From assembly GCA_036306585.1 (NCBI GenBank), contig JAXJZF010000005.1:310001-374000 (forward strand): a stretch of 64,000 nt of DNA, written 5' to 3'. The number at the start of each line of letters is the position of its first letter. Position 1 is the stretch's first letter. The position numbers and the translations under genes were made by a program. The notes below the pieces were generated by a model, which was not told the DNA's origin, did not search any database, and worked only from the letters and a program-made list of their open reading frames with translations. Below, one piece after another: positions 16,618 to 24,961 of the stretch. This DNA is from Aphodovivens sp036306585 (GTDB lineage: Bacteria; Actinomycetota; Coriobacteriia; Coriobacteriales; Eggerthellaceae).

Positions 16618-17873
16618 TGCTAGTGACCGTGGTGGGAGCGGGCCCGGGCGACGCGTCTTTGATGACGCTCGCCGCGCGCGATGCCATTGCGCAGGCGGAT
16701 GCCGTCATCGGCGCGAAGCGCCTGATCGAATCCGACGTCGTCGCGCAGGCGGCTTTGGCGGCGGAGCGGTTCGCCGAGGTGCGCACCGGTGCGATCGTTG
16801 AGCTGCTGCGCGCCCATGGGGAGTGGAACCGCGTCTGCATCGTGATGAGCGGGGACATCGGGCTGTTCAGCGGCGCCGCCGCGCTGCGGGAGGCGCTTGC
16901 TGCGGAACCTTCGGTGCGCGTCGACGAGGTCCCCGGGATCTCGTCCGCCCAGCTGTTGGCGGCGCGCCTCGGGCGCCCCTGGCAAGGCTGGCGGTTCGAA
17001 AGCGCCCACGGCGTCGCGTGCGGCATCGAGGCGCTTGCCGCCCAGGGAGGGCCGCTGTTCCTGGTGACCGGCGGTGCGAACACCATCGCGTCGCTTTGCG
17101 CGCGTTTGGCCGCGGCGGGGCTGGGCGATGCGACGGTTTCCGTGGGCGAGCGCCTCTCATACGATGACGAGCGCATCACCTGCGGTTCCGCGGCCGAACT
17201 CGCCGATGGGGACTTCGATCCCCTTGCGGTGATGCTTGTCGACCCCCCGCGCGGCGGTCGCTTGTGGCCGTGGAGGACGGGCGGCATCCCCGACGAGCTG
17301 TTCGAGCGCGGGCGATCCCCCATGACCAAGCAGGAAGTCCGCGCGGTTTCGCTGTCGAAGCTGCGCGTGGGCGAATCCGACGTCGTCTTCGACATCGGCG
17401 CGGGCACCGGCTCGGTGACGGTGGAGCTCGCCTTGGCCGCGCCGCGCGGCACCGTGTACGCGATCGAGCGCGACGCCGAGGGCATCGAATCGACGCGGAG
17501 GAACATCGAGCGCTTCGGGCTGGGTAACGCGGTTGTCGTCGAGGGAACGGCTCCTGCGGCGCTCGAAGGGCTGCCCGCGCCCGATGCCGTGTTCGTAGGG
17601 GGAAGCGGAGGCGGCCTTAAGGCTATCTTGGACAGCGTGCTTGCCGCCAATCCGGCTGCGCGCGTGTGCGTGACCTGCGTGACGCTCGAGACGCTTTCCC
17701 AGGCATCCGCGCTGCTGTCGGATGCGCGCTTCGCCGATTTCGATGCGGTGAGCCTGTCGGTCGCCCGCTCCTCGAAGGCGGGGGCGTACCATCTGATGCG
17801 CGCGCTCAACCCGGTGCACGTGCTCTCCGCGCGCGGCGCCGCCGCGCCTTCGGAGGGGGCATCCCATGCTTGA
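16614..17873 (+). CDS. cbiET: Fused cobalt-precorrin-7 C5-methyltransferase / precorrin-6B C15-methyltransferase CbiET
   Basis: The protein joins CbiE (C-5 methylation) and CbiT (C-15 methylation with C-12 decarboxylation). In the 419-residue product residues 1 to about 205 form the CbiE tetrapyrrole-methylase domain (VVGAGPGDASLMTLAARDA, MSGDIGLFSGAAAL). From about 230 the CbiT class I methyltransferase begins with MTKQEVRAVSLSKL and the SAM-binding glycine motif FDIGAGTGSVTVELA. The fusion corresponds to CobL of the aerobic pathway. It overlaps cbiH by 4 nt and cbiA by 8 nt. Confidence 0.95.
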   Translation: MMLVTVVGAGPGDASLMTLAARDAIAQADAVIGAKRLIESDVVAQAALAAERFAEVRTGAIVELLRAHGEWNRVCIVMSGDIGLFSGAAALREALAAEPSVRVDEVPGISSAQLLAARLGRPWQGWRFESAHGVACGIEALAAQGGPLFLVTGGANTIASLCARLAAAGLGDATVSVGERLSYDDERITCGSAAELADGDFDPLAVMLVDPPRGGRLWPWRTGGIPDELFERGRSPMTKQEVRAVSLSKLRVGESDVVFDIGAGTGSVTVELALAAPRGTVYAIERDAEGIESTRRNIERFGLGNAVVVEGTAPAALEGLPAPDAVFVGGSGGGLKAILDSVLAANPAARVCVTCVTLETLSQASALLSDARFADFDAVSLSVARSSKAGAYHLMRALNPVHVLSARGAAAPSEGASHA

Positions 17874-19239
17874 TATTCCCCGCATTCTGATATGCGCCCC
17901 GTCCAGCGGCTCGGGGAAGACGACGATCACCTGCGGGATCCTCCAGCTGCTCGCCGATCGCAGCCTTGATCCGGCGGCGTTCAAGTGCGGGCCCGACTAT
18001 ATCGATCCCCAGTTCCACCGTCGCGTGGTGGGCGTCCGCAGCGGCAACCTCGACACGTTCTTCACCGACGATGCCGTCACGCGCTCCCTGCTGGCGCGCG
18101 GCGCGCAGGGGTGCGGCATCGCCGTTTTGGAAAGCGCCATGGGGTATTACGACGGCGTCGCGGGCATCGAAGCCCGCGGCAGCGGCTACGACGTCGCGCG
18201 GGCGACGCGGACGCCCGCCATCCTGGTGGTGGATGCGCGCGGCGCGTCGCTTTCCCTTGCGGCGACCGTTTCCGGGTTCGTCCGCTTCGCCAGCCCTTCT
18301 CATATCGCCGGGGTCATCCTCAACCGGTGCTCCAAAGGGGTCTACGACCGTCTGAAGGACGCCATAGCGGAACGCGCCGGCGTGCCCGTGGTGGGGTATG
18401 TGCCCCGCGATGACCGTTTCGGGCTGCAAAGCCGGCATCTCGGTTTGGTGGGCGCCGCCGAAGTCGACGACTTGCGAGGATGGTTGAAGGGGGTCGCCGA
18501 TGCCCTTTCCCAGACCATCGATGTCGATGCGCTGCTGGATATCGCGTGCTCTGCCCCCGCGCTGGAGTGCGAGCCCTATCGCACGGAGGCGGTGTGCGAT
18601 GGCGTCCGGCTGGCGGTGGCTCTCGACGAGGCGTTCAATTTCTATTACGCCGAGAACCTGCGCATGCTGGAGGATCTGGGGGCCCGGCTCGTTTTCTTCA
18701 GCCCCTTGTCCGACGGGCATCTCCCCGAAGGCGTCGACGGGCTGTACCTGGGCGGCGGCTACCCCGAGCTGCATGCCCGCGAGCTCTCGGAGAATGCCGC
18801 GTTGCAAAACGAGATCCGGGCGGCAGTCGAAGGGGGGCTTCCCACTGTTGCCGAGTGCGGGGGGTTCCTTTATCTTCAGCGCGAGCTCGAGGATCCATCC
18901 GGCGTCCCGTGGCGCATGGTGGGCGCGCTGCCCGGCCATGCGTCCAACCTGGGAAAACTGCGCCAATTCGGGTTCGTGGAGATACGGGCGCAGCGCGATT
19001 GCCTCTGCTGCGATGCGGGTGATTCCATCCGCGCCCACGAGTTCCACTATTGGCATTCCGACGCCCAGGGGGACGCGTTCGTCGCCAGCAAGCCGTCCAG
19101 CCCCAAGCAGTGGCCCTGCATCGTCGCGACGGAATCGCTGATGGCGGGCTTCCCGCATGCGTACTATCCCGCCAACCCCTCGTTCGCGAGGCGGTTCGTG
19201 GAGGCTATGGCGCGCCGGAGGCAGTGCGATGGGAGCTAG
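17866..19239 (+). CDS. cbiA: Cobyrinic acid a,c-diamide synthase CbiA
   Basis: CbiA amidates the a and c side chains of cobyrinic acid using glutamine and ATP. The 457-residue protein has a dethiobiotin-synthetase-like N-terminal domain with P-loop APSSGSGKTTITCGIL (about 9-24) and a C-terminal class I glutamine amidotransferase domain. The nucleophilic Cys lies in TVAECGGFLYLQ and a His in AHEFHYWHSD. Length and domain order are standard. It overlaps the end of cbiET by 8 nt and is separated from cobT by 81 nt, the largest gap in the operon. Confidence 0.95.
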   Translation: MLDIPRILICAPSSGSGKTTITCGILQLLADRSLDPAAFKCGPDYIDPQFHRRVVGVRSGNLDTFFTDDAVTRSLLARGAQGCGIAVLESAMGYYDGVAGIEARGSGYDVARATRTPAILVVDARGASLSLAATVSGFVRFASPSHIAGVILNRCSKGVYDRLKDAIAERAGVPVVGYVPRDDRFGLQSRHLGLVGAAEVDDLRGWLKGVADALSQTIDVDALLDIACSAPALECEPYRTEAVCDGVRLAVALDEAFNFYYAENLRMLEDLGARLVFFSPLSDGHLPEGVDGLYLGGGYPELHARELSENAALQNEIRAAVEGGLPTVAECGGFLYLQRELEDPSGVPWRMVGALPGHASNLGKLRQFGFVEIRAQRDCLCCDAGDSIRAHEFHYWHSDAQGDAFVASKPSSPKQWPCIVATESLMAGFPHAYYPANPSFARRFVEAMARRRQCDGS

Positions 19240-19320
19240 CCGCCGTGCCGCGCCGTCGTGAGCGCGGTAGGTTTCGAAGAAGACGGCGAAGGACGATGGC
19301 GAAGACAAGGAGGCTCTCTG

Positions 19321-20475
19321 ATGACGGAGATGCTCAAAGGGGAAACCGATCAGGAACGGCAGCTGATCGCCTGCCTGCGCGTCGGCGTGGAGGCGCTTTT
19401 CGAGGAGGGAGCCGAAGACCGCTTGAAGTCGCTGGTTGCCGGCATAGCGCCCGCCGATGAGCGGGCTGCCCGTCAGGCGCGCGCGCACTGGGATGCTTTG
19501 GCCAAGCCCCTCGATGGCTTGGGGATGCTGGAGGACGCGATCTGCAGGGTCGCCGCCGCCCAAGGCGACAGCCGCGTGAGCATGCGCCGGAGGATGGTCG
19601 CGGTGTTCTGCGCCGACAACGGCGTGGTGGCGCAGGGCGTTTCGCAAAGCGGCCCCGACGTGACCTCGTCGGTGGCGCGCGGCCTGTGCGAGCGCACCAC
19701 GAGCGTGTGCGTGATGGCGCGCAACGCGGATTGCATGGTGGTCCCGGTCGACGTCGGGATGCTCGAAGACGTGGATGAGCCTGGGCTGTTGACGGCGAAG
19801 ACCGCCCACGGCTCCTGCGACATCTCCTGCGGTCCCGCGATGTCCCGCGAGCAGGCGGCCTATGCGATGCTGGTCGGCGCGCAGGTTGCCATGACGGCGG
19901 CGGAGTCGGGCGTCGACGTGGTTTTAGCGGGCGAGATGGGGATAGCCAACACCACCACCAGCGCCGCCGTTGCGTGCGCGCTGCTGGAGGGCGATCCCGA
20001 GCGCCTGACCGGCCGCGGCGCCGGCCTGTCATCGGAGGGGCTTGCGCGGAAGGTCGCCGTCGTGCGCCAGGCGCTCCGCGAAAACCGCCCCGATCCGAGT
20101 GATGGCCTGGGAGTTGTCTCGCAGGTGGGGGGCTTCGACATCGCCGCCATGTGCGGGTTCTACCTGGGGGCGGCGGCTGCGGGCAAACCGGCGATTCTGG
20201 ACGGTTTCATCTCGTGCGTCGCCGCGCTGTGCGCCCAGCGCATCGCCCCCGCAGTCGGCGGGTACCTGTTGGCGAGCCATGAATCGGCGGAGCCCGCCGC
20301 GGCGGACGTCTTGGCGGCACTGGGCCTGCAGGCCCCCATCCATGCGCGCCTGCACCTGGGCGAGGGGACCGGGGCGGTTGCGCTGCTGCCGCTGCTCGAC
20401 CTGGCGTTGGCGGTGTACGGGGATTCCCGCACGTTCGATACGGCGGGCCTGGATGCGTACGAGCACTTGTCGTAG
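19321..20475 (+). CDS. cobT: Nicotinate-nucleotide:dimethylbenzimidazole phosphoribosyltransferase CobT
   Basis: CobT makes alpha-ribazole phosphate by moving phosphoribose from nicotinate mononucleotide to the lower-ligand base. The 384-residue protein has FCADNGVVAQGVSQSGPDVT near residues 97-116, GEMGIANTTTSAAV near 204-217 and the C-terminal catalytic Glu in HLGEGTGAVALLPLLD. The ATG at 19321 follows AAGGAGG with 7-nt spacing; a GTG at 19258 in the same frame is less likely. No lower-ligand (bza) genes are in the window, so the base is unknown. Confidence 0.94.
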   Translation: MTEMLKGETDQERQLIACLRVGVEALFEEGAEDRLKSLVAGIAPADERAARQARAHWDALAKPLDGLGMLEDAICRVAAAQGDSRVSMRRRMVAVFCADNGVVAQGVSQSGPDVTSSVARGLCERTTSVCVMARNADCMVVPVDVGMLEDVDEPGLLTAKTAHGSCDISCGPAMSREQAAYAMLVGAQVAMTAAESGVDVVLAGEMGIANTTTSAAVACALLEGDPERLTGRGAGLSSEGLARKVAVVRQALRENRPDPSDGLGVVSQVGGFDIAAMCGFYLGAAAAGKPAILDGFISCVAALCAQRIAPAVGGYLLASHESAEPAAADVLAALGLQAPIHARLHLGEGTGAVALLPLLDLALAVYGDSRTFDTAGLDAYEHLS

Positions 20476-20487
20476 GGACGCGCGGCG

Positions 20488-21186
20488 ATGGAGGCGATGA
20501 AAGGACGGGCCGGCGGCCCTGCCGCTGCGGATGCGCTGATCGTGGGCGCAGCCGGCAGCGGGAAGAGTGCGTACGCGGAAGGGTTGTGCGTCAGCACCGC
20601 CGCCGCGCGCTCGGCGCGGCTTCTGTACCTGGCGACGATGCCGGGGGAGGGGGAGGACGCCCGGAAGCGCATCGAGCGCCACCGCCGCTTGCGCGCGGGG
20701 AAGGGCTTCGACACGGTTGAGGCGCTGCATCTTCTTGCCGCAGCGTCGCCCCGCTTGCTGGATGGCGCCCGCGGCGCGGTGGCGCTGGTGGAATGCCTCG
20801 GCACGTTGGCTGCCAACGAACTGTTCTCGAAGGAAGGCGAAAACGCCGGCGCGGAACCTGCGCCCGTCATGGACGAAGGGCGTTTGCGGGCCGTTCTGGG
20901 GGAGGCGGCGTGGGTCGAACTCGACCGCTCCCGGGTGGCCCTCGATCCGGCTTCCGCCGCGGCGCTCGATTGCGTCGTGCGGGGCACGGCCCTTTGGCTG
21001 GACGCCGCCGAGGCGACGGTGATCGTGTCCAACGACGTGTTCGCAGACGGGGTCGCCTACGATGGTCCGACGCGGATCTACCAGGCGGTGCTGGGTGCTG
21101 CGAACAGGGTGTTCGCGTTGCATTGCGCACGGGTCGTCGAAGTGGTCTGCGGCATTCCCGTGCCGCTTAAAGGGGGGCTTGCATGA
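20488..21186 (+). CDS. cobU: CobU-family adenosylcobinamide kinase/guanylyltransferase with altered C-terminal motif
   Basis: CobU phosphorylates adenosylcobinamide and then attaches GMP, using a His that carries the guanylyl group. The 232-residue product keeps the P-loop GAAGSGKS (20-27) and a His in RIERHRRLR (H65) at the place of the guanylylated His. The usual NEVGxGIVPE motif is replaced by SNDVFADGVAYD (181-192). The C-terminal VEVVCGIPVPLKG resembles the family end. It is about 50 residues longer than classic CobU because of an insertion near 115-165. It overlaps cobS by 4 nt. A second, much smaller CobU-like gene follows cobS and retains the motif lost here. Confidence 0.88.
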   Translation: MEAMKGRAGGPAAADALIVGAAGSGKSAYAEGLCVSTAAARSARLLYLATMPGEGEDARKRIERHRRLRAGKGFDTVEALHLLAAASPRLLDGARGAVALVECLGTLAANELFSKEGENAGAEPAPVMDEGRLRAVLGEAAWVELDRSRVALDPASAAALDCVVRGTALWLDAAEATVIVSNDVFADGVAYDGPTRIYQAVLGAANRVFALHCARVVEVVCGIPVPLKGGLA

Positions 21187-21950
21187 AGTGGTTGCTTTCC
21201 ATCGCCGTGGCGTTCGGCATGTACTCGCGCATTCCCGTGCCCGCTGTGGCGTGGCGCGAGGATTCGATGCGCTATGCCCTGTGCGCGTTCCCGCTCGTGG
21301 GCCTTGCGCAGGGCCTTGTTTGCACGGCGTGGGGCGCGCTGTGCCTTGCGGTGGGCATGCCGCCGCTGCTGTGCGCTGCGGGGCTTGTCGCCATTCCTCT
21401 GGCGGTCAACGGGGGCATTCACCTCGACGGGCTGGCGGACGCATCGGACGCGCTGGCGAGCCATGCGTCGCGCGAGCGCATGCTTGAGATCATGAAGGAC
21501 TCCCACATGGGGGCGTTCGGGGCCATCGCGCTGTGCGCCCACATGGTCCTGTTGTTCGCCGCCCTCGCCAGCTGGGAGTTGGATGCCGCGACGATTTGGT
21601 GCTTCCCATGCGTGTTCGTGCTGAGCCGGGCGCTTTCCGGCTGGGCGGTGGCGTTTTGGCCCCAAGCGCGCCGCGAGGGCATGGCGCGCAGCTTCTCGGA
21701 CGGCGCATCGCGTCGGGCGGTGGGCGTGTCTTCGGCGCTGTTCGCCTTCGCCTCTGCGGCGGGCTTGGCAGCAGCGGGCGGCGGTCCGGGGGCGTGCGCG
21801 GTCGTTGCCGCAGCCGCGATGACCGCGTGGTACCGCCATGTCGCTCTGTCGCGCTTCGGCGGCGTGACCGGCGATGCCGCGGGATGGTTTCTGCAGTGGG
21901 CGGAGCTTGCATGCTTCGCCGTGTTGGCGATAGGGGGGATCGTCGCATGA
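21183..21950 (+). CDS. cobS: Adenosylcobinamide-GDP ribazoletransferase (cobalamin synthase) CobS
   Basis: CobS is the membrane enzyme that joins AdoCbi-GDP with alpha-ribazole (phosphate). The 255-residue product has about six hydrophobic segments and the CDP-alcohol-phosphotransferase-like acidic signature HLDGLADASDAL (about 80-91), followed by MKDSHMGAFGA. The C-terminal GGVTGDAAGWFLQ block is also typical. The start ATG overlaps the cobU stop and the end overlaps the mini-CobU start, each by 4 nt, so the three proteins are probably made in a coupled way. Confidence 0.95.
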   Translation: MKWLLSIAVAFGMYSRIPVPAVAWREDSMRYALCAFPLVGLAQGLVCTAWGALCLAVGMPPLLCAAGLVAIPLAVNGGIHLDGLADASDALASHASRERMLEIMKDSHMGAFGAIALCAHMVLLFAALASWELDAATIWCFPCVFVLSRALSGWAVAFWPQARREGMARSFSDGASRRAVGVSSALFAFASAAGLAAAGGGPGACAVVAAAAMTAWYRHVALSRFGGVTGDAAGWFLQWAELACFAVLAIGGIVA

Positions 21951-22294
21951 TCCTGGTCGTGGGCGGTGTTTGCTCGGGCAAGCGCTCGTATGTCGTCGAT
22001 GTCCTGGGGTTCGATCCGAGCGATATCTCGGCCGATCCCGCATCCGCCGCGCCGGTGGTCGTCGATGTTCAGGAAGCGGTCCGCTCACAGGGCGGCGAGG
22101 AGCTCATGCCGCTGCTTCTGTCGAAGCGCGTCGTCGTGTGCGATGAGGTGGGGTGCGGCATCGTCCCCGTCGACCCCGCTGAGCGTGCTTGGCGCGAACG
22201 CGTGGGGCGGCTGTGCTGCGATCTCGCGGCGCAGGCTGAAGCGGTAGTGCGCATGTCGTGCGGTATCCCGCAGATCATAAAGGGGGAGCTGTGA
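21947..22294 (+). CDS. Miniature CobU-like protein
   Basis: This 115-residue protein resembles the two ends of CobU with the middle missing. It starts ILVVGGVCSGKRSYV, like the CobU P-loop GGARSGKS but with Arg in place of the Ser after the Lys (R13). It continues with VVVCDEVGCGIVPVDP (63-78), a good match to the CobU NEVGMGIVPE motif. It ends with the family-like VVRMSCGIPQIIKG. It lacks the guanylyl-acceptor His segment. ATGA overlaps tie it to cobS upstream, and a GTGA overlap ties it to the phosphatase downstream. It could be a partner subunit of the larger CobU, a regulatory protein or a relic; the intact frame and couplings argue against a relic. Confidence 0.75.
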   Translation: MILVVGGVCSGKRSYVVDVLGFDPSDISADPASAAPVVVDVQEAVRSQGGEELMPLLLSKRVVVCDEVGCGIVPVDPAERAWRERVGRLCCDLAAQAEAVVRMSCGIPQIIKGEL

Positions 22295-22890
22295 GGGTGG
22301 ATCTCGTCCGCCACGGCGCGACGGCGGGCAATGGGCAGAAACGCTACCTAGGCGGCTCGACCGATGAGCCCCTGTCCGCGAGCGGCATCGCGGCTTTGCG
22401 CGCGCTGCCGGCCGACAGGGCCGTCGCGCTCGTGTACGTAAGCCCGCTCCAACGGGCGGTTGAAACCGCGCGCATCCTGTTCCCCGAAGCCGAGATCGTG
22501 CGGGTGCGCGCGCTGCGCGAGATGGAATTCGGGTCGTTCGAGCGCAAGAACGCCGACGAGCTCTGCAGCGATGGCGCGTACCGCAGCTGGGTCGACGGCG
22601 GATGCGAGGGACGCTGCCCCGGAGGGGAGTCCCGCGGCGAGTTCGTCGACCGCTGCGTCCGTGCGTTTCTCGCCTGCATGGCGAAGGAGGAGGAACGAGG
22701 TGCCGACCGCGCGGTGTTCGCGGTGCACGGGGGCACCATTATGGCGATCCTCTCGGAATTAGCGGATCCGGCGATCCCCTACTTCGAGGCATCCGTGCCT
22801 CCGGGCGGCAGGTGGGAATGCGACTGGGATGGCAAGAGGCTGGTCGGGGCGCATCGCACGGCAGAAGGGGCGGCGCCATGCTCACGATAG
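22291..22890 (+). CDS. cobC: Histidine phosphatase family protein, probable alpha-ribazole phosphatase CobC
   Basis: The protein is predicted to remove phosphate from alpha-ribazole-5'-phosphate or cobalamin-5'-phosphate. The 199-residue product has the RHG signature near the start (VRHGATAGN, R7-H8-G9), the acidic motif LREMEFGSFE and the second catalytic His in FAVHGGTIMAI. The start is GTG, overlapping the stop of the mini-CobU gene by 4 nt (GTGA); an in-frame ATG at 22258 would lie inside that gene. Its place among late cobalamin genes supports the CobC role over other phosphoglycerate-mutase-like activities. Confidence 0.88.
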   Translation: MRVDLVRHGATAGNGQKRYLGGSTDEPLSASGIAALRALPADRAVALVYVSPLQRAVETARILFPEAEIVRVRALREMEFGSFERKNADELCSDGAYRSWVDGGCEGRCPGGESRGEFVDRCVRAFLACMAKEEERGADRAVFAVHGGTIMAILSELADPAIPYFEASVPPGGRWECDWDGKRLVGAHRTAEGAAPCSR

Positions 22891-23855
22891 CTGCGGTTGC
22901 CTGCGGGTTTGCGCTGGACGCGCTGCTGGGCGATCCCCGGCGGATCCCCCATCCGGTCGTGGCGATGGGGCGCGCCATCGCCTGGCTCGAGCCGCGGCTG
23001 CGCACCGCCTTTCCCGATTCGCCGGCGGGAAGGCGCCGCGCCGGCGTGGTCCTCGTCGCCATCCTGTGTGCGGGGTCGTTCGGGATATCCGCCGCCTTCG
23101 TCCTGCTCGCCGGCTGGCTCAACCCGGCGCTGGGATGCGTCGTGGAGGCGTGGCTGTGCTACCAGGCGCTCGCCGCCTGCGAGCTGAGGCGCCAGAGCAT
23201 GCGCGTCGTGCGCGCGCTTGCCGATGGGGGCTTGCCCGCCGCGCGCAAGGCGGTGGGTATGATCGTAGGGCGAGACACCGCCGAGCTCGACGAGGAGGGC
23301 GTGCTGAAGGCCTCTGTGGAGACCGTCGCCGAGAACACCGCGGACGGCGTCGTGGCGCCTTTGGTGTATCTGATGGTGGGCGGCGCGCCGTTGGGTATGC
23401 TGTACAAGGCGGTGAACACCATGGACTCCATGGTCGGCTACAAAAACGACCGCTACATCGACTTCGGCCGCGCCGCCGCGCGCGTCGACGATGCTCTGGG
23501 CTTCATCCCCTCGCGGTTCGCGGCGCTGTGCATGGTCGTTGCCGCGCCGCTGGCGGGGCTTTCGGCGAAAGGCGCCTGGCGCATATGGCGGCGCGATCGC
23601 TTCAACCACGCCAGCCCCAATTCTGCCCAGACCGAGTCGGCAATGGCGGGGGCGCTCGGGGTTCGGCTCGCCGGCGATGCGGTGTATTTCGGCAAGCTGG
23701 TGAAGAAGCCCACGATGGGGGATTCGCTGCGCCCGATCGAGCGAAGCGACGTTGCCCGGGCAAATAGAATGATGACCATTGCCAGCGTGCTCGCTTTGGC
23801 GGTTTCAGGGATGCTGCGCGCGGCGATCGTTGCGACGGTCTTCGCGCTGATATGA
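22878..23855 (+). CDS. cbiB: Adenosylcobinamide-phosphate synthase CbiB
   Basis: CbiB is a membrane enzyme that attaches aminopropanol (or its phosphate) to adenosylcobyric acid. The 325-residue protein has the N-terminal motif ALDALLGDPRRIPHPV with the family pattern DxxxGDPxxxPHPV (about 10-25). The SVETVAENTADGVVAPL block lies near 145-161 and KAVNTMDSMVGYKN near 175-188; the C-terminus is hydrophobic. The ATG lies 13 nt before the end of cobC. It overlaps cobD by 4 nt; CobD supplies the aminopropanol phosphate that CbiB uses, so the order is functionally sensible. Confidence 0.95.
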   Translation: MLTIAAVACGFALDALLGDPRRIPHPVVAMGRAIAWLEPRLRTAFPDSPAGRRRAGVVLVAILCAGSFGISAAFVLLAGWLNPALGCVVEAWLCYQALAACELRRQSMRVVRALADGGLPAARKAVGMIVGRDTAELDEEGVLKASVETVAENTADGVVAPLVYLMVGGAPLGMLYKAVNTMDSMVGYKNDRYIDFGRAAARVDDALGFIPSRFAALCMVVAAPLAGLSAKGAWRIWRRDRFNHASPNSAQTESAMAGALGVRLAGDAVYFGKLVKKPTMGDSLRPIERSDVARANRMMTIASVLALAVSGMLRAAIVATVFALI

Positions 23856-24961
23856 GAAAGGCAGGACGAATGCGGCACAGTGAAACGCTGCCGCCCCATG
23901 GGGGCGATATCGAGACGTTCGAGGAATGCTACGGATGCCGTCCGTTGGATTTCTCCGTCAACACCAATCCGTACGGGATCTCCCCTGCTGCGAGGGAGGC
24001 GGCGATCGGGGCGCTCGAGCATGCCGATCGCTACCCCGATCCGCAATGCCGCGCCCTGGCGGAGAAGCTCGCGCGCCGAAACGGGGTGGAGCCCGGCGAC
24101 GTCCTGGTGGGCAACGGGGCGTCGGATGCGATCTTCCGCCTGATGCGAGCCCTTGCGCCCCGCACGGCGCTGGTGTGTGCGCCGACGTTCTCGGAATATG
24201 AGGCGGCTTGCGTGCGCATGGGCTGCGAGGTGCGCAAGCATCGGCTCGATCCCGAGCGCGGCTACGTGCTGGACGAGGGGATTCTCGACGAGATAGCCGG
24301 CATCGATGCGGTGTTCCTCTGCGAACCCAACAACCCCACCGGGCGGGTCGACGATCCGGCCCTGCTGCGCCGCGTCCTGGACCGATGCCGCGCGGAGGGT
24401 TGCACGATGATCGTCGACGAATGCTTCAACGGGTTCTTGGCCGATCCCGAGGCGGCGAGCCTGCGCTCCCTGCTGGCGGAAAACCCCCATCTCGTCATCA
24501 TCGACGCGCTCACCAAGACGCACGGCATGGCGGGTTTGCGGTTGGGGTACGCGCTGTGCACCGATGAACAGCTCATGGATGCGGCGCGCGCGGCGGGGGT
24601 CCCGTGGTCGGTTTCGGTCCTCGCTCAGGAGGCGGGGTGCGCCGCTCTCGACGACGAGGGGCACGTCCGGCGCGCGCGGGAGCTTATCGCCCGCGAGCGC
24701 CCGCGGCTTGCCGAGGGGCTGTCGCAGGCGGGGCTTGCGGTGCTCCCGTCGGAGGCGAACTACCTGCTTGCGCGCTCCCCGGTTCCCGATCTGCCCGCCC
24801 GCCTCGCCCGAAAGGGGATCATGGCGCGGGACTGTGGGACCTACGAGGGCCTGCCCGCCTGGTGCGTCCGGTTCGCGGTGCGCCTGCCGCAGGAGAACGA
24901 CCGCCTGATCGAGGCGGTGCGCGAAGCGCTCGACGACGACGGAAAGGCGGTTGGAAGATGA
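23852..24961 (+). CDS. cobD: L-threonine-O-3-phosphate decarboxylase CobD
   Basis: CobD is a PLP enzyme that makes (R)-1-amino-2-propanol phosphate, the linker of the cobalamin tail. The 369-residue protein belongs to the aminotransferase fold: FSVNTNPYGISP near the N-terminus, VLVGNGASDAIFRLM, the FLCEPNNPTGR motif and the PLP-binding Lys in DALTKTHGMAGLRLGYA. ATG 23852 overlaps the cbiB stop by 4 nt; an ATG at 23870 with AAAGGCAGG upstream is an equally possible start, giving 363 residues. The adjacent cbiB and cbiP genes favour CobD over histidinol-phosphate aminotransferase. Confidence 0.9.
   Translation: MRKAGRMRHSETLPPHGGDIETFEECYGCRPLDFSVNTNPYGISPAAREAAIGALEHADRYPDPQCRALAEKLARRNGVEPGDVLVGNGASDAIFRLMRALAPRTALVCAPTFSEYEAACVRMGCEVRKHRLDPERGYVLDEGILDEIAGIDAVFLCEPNNPTGRVDDPALLRRVLDRCRAEGCTMIVDECFNGFLADPEAASLRSLLAENPHLVIIDALTKTHGMAGLRLGYALCTDEQLMDAARAAGVPWSVSVLAQEAGCAALDDEGHVRRARELIARERPRLAEGLSQAGLAVLPSEANYLLARSPVPDLPARLARKGIMARDCGTYEGLPAWCVRFAVRLPQENDRLIEAVREALDDDGKAVGR

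Noticed and set aside
17806..19809. A 667-codon minus-strand open frame opposite cbiA and cobT
   Set aside because: His/Arg/Gly-rich with no motifs and antisense to two well-recognised cobalamin genes; a GC-driven shadow.
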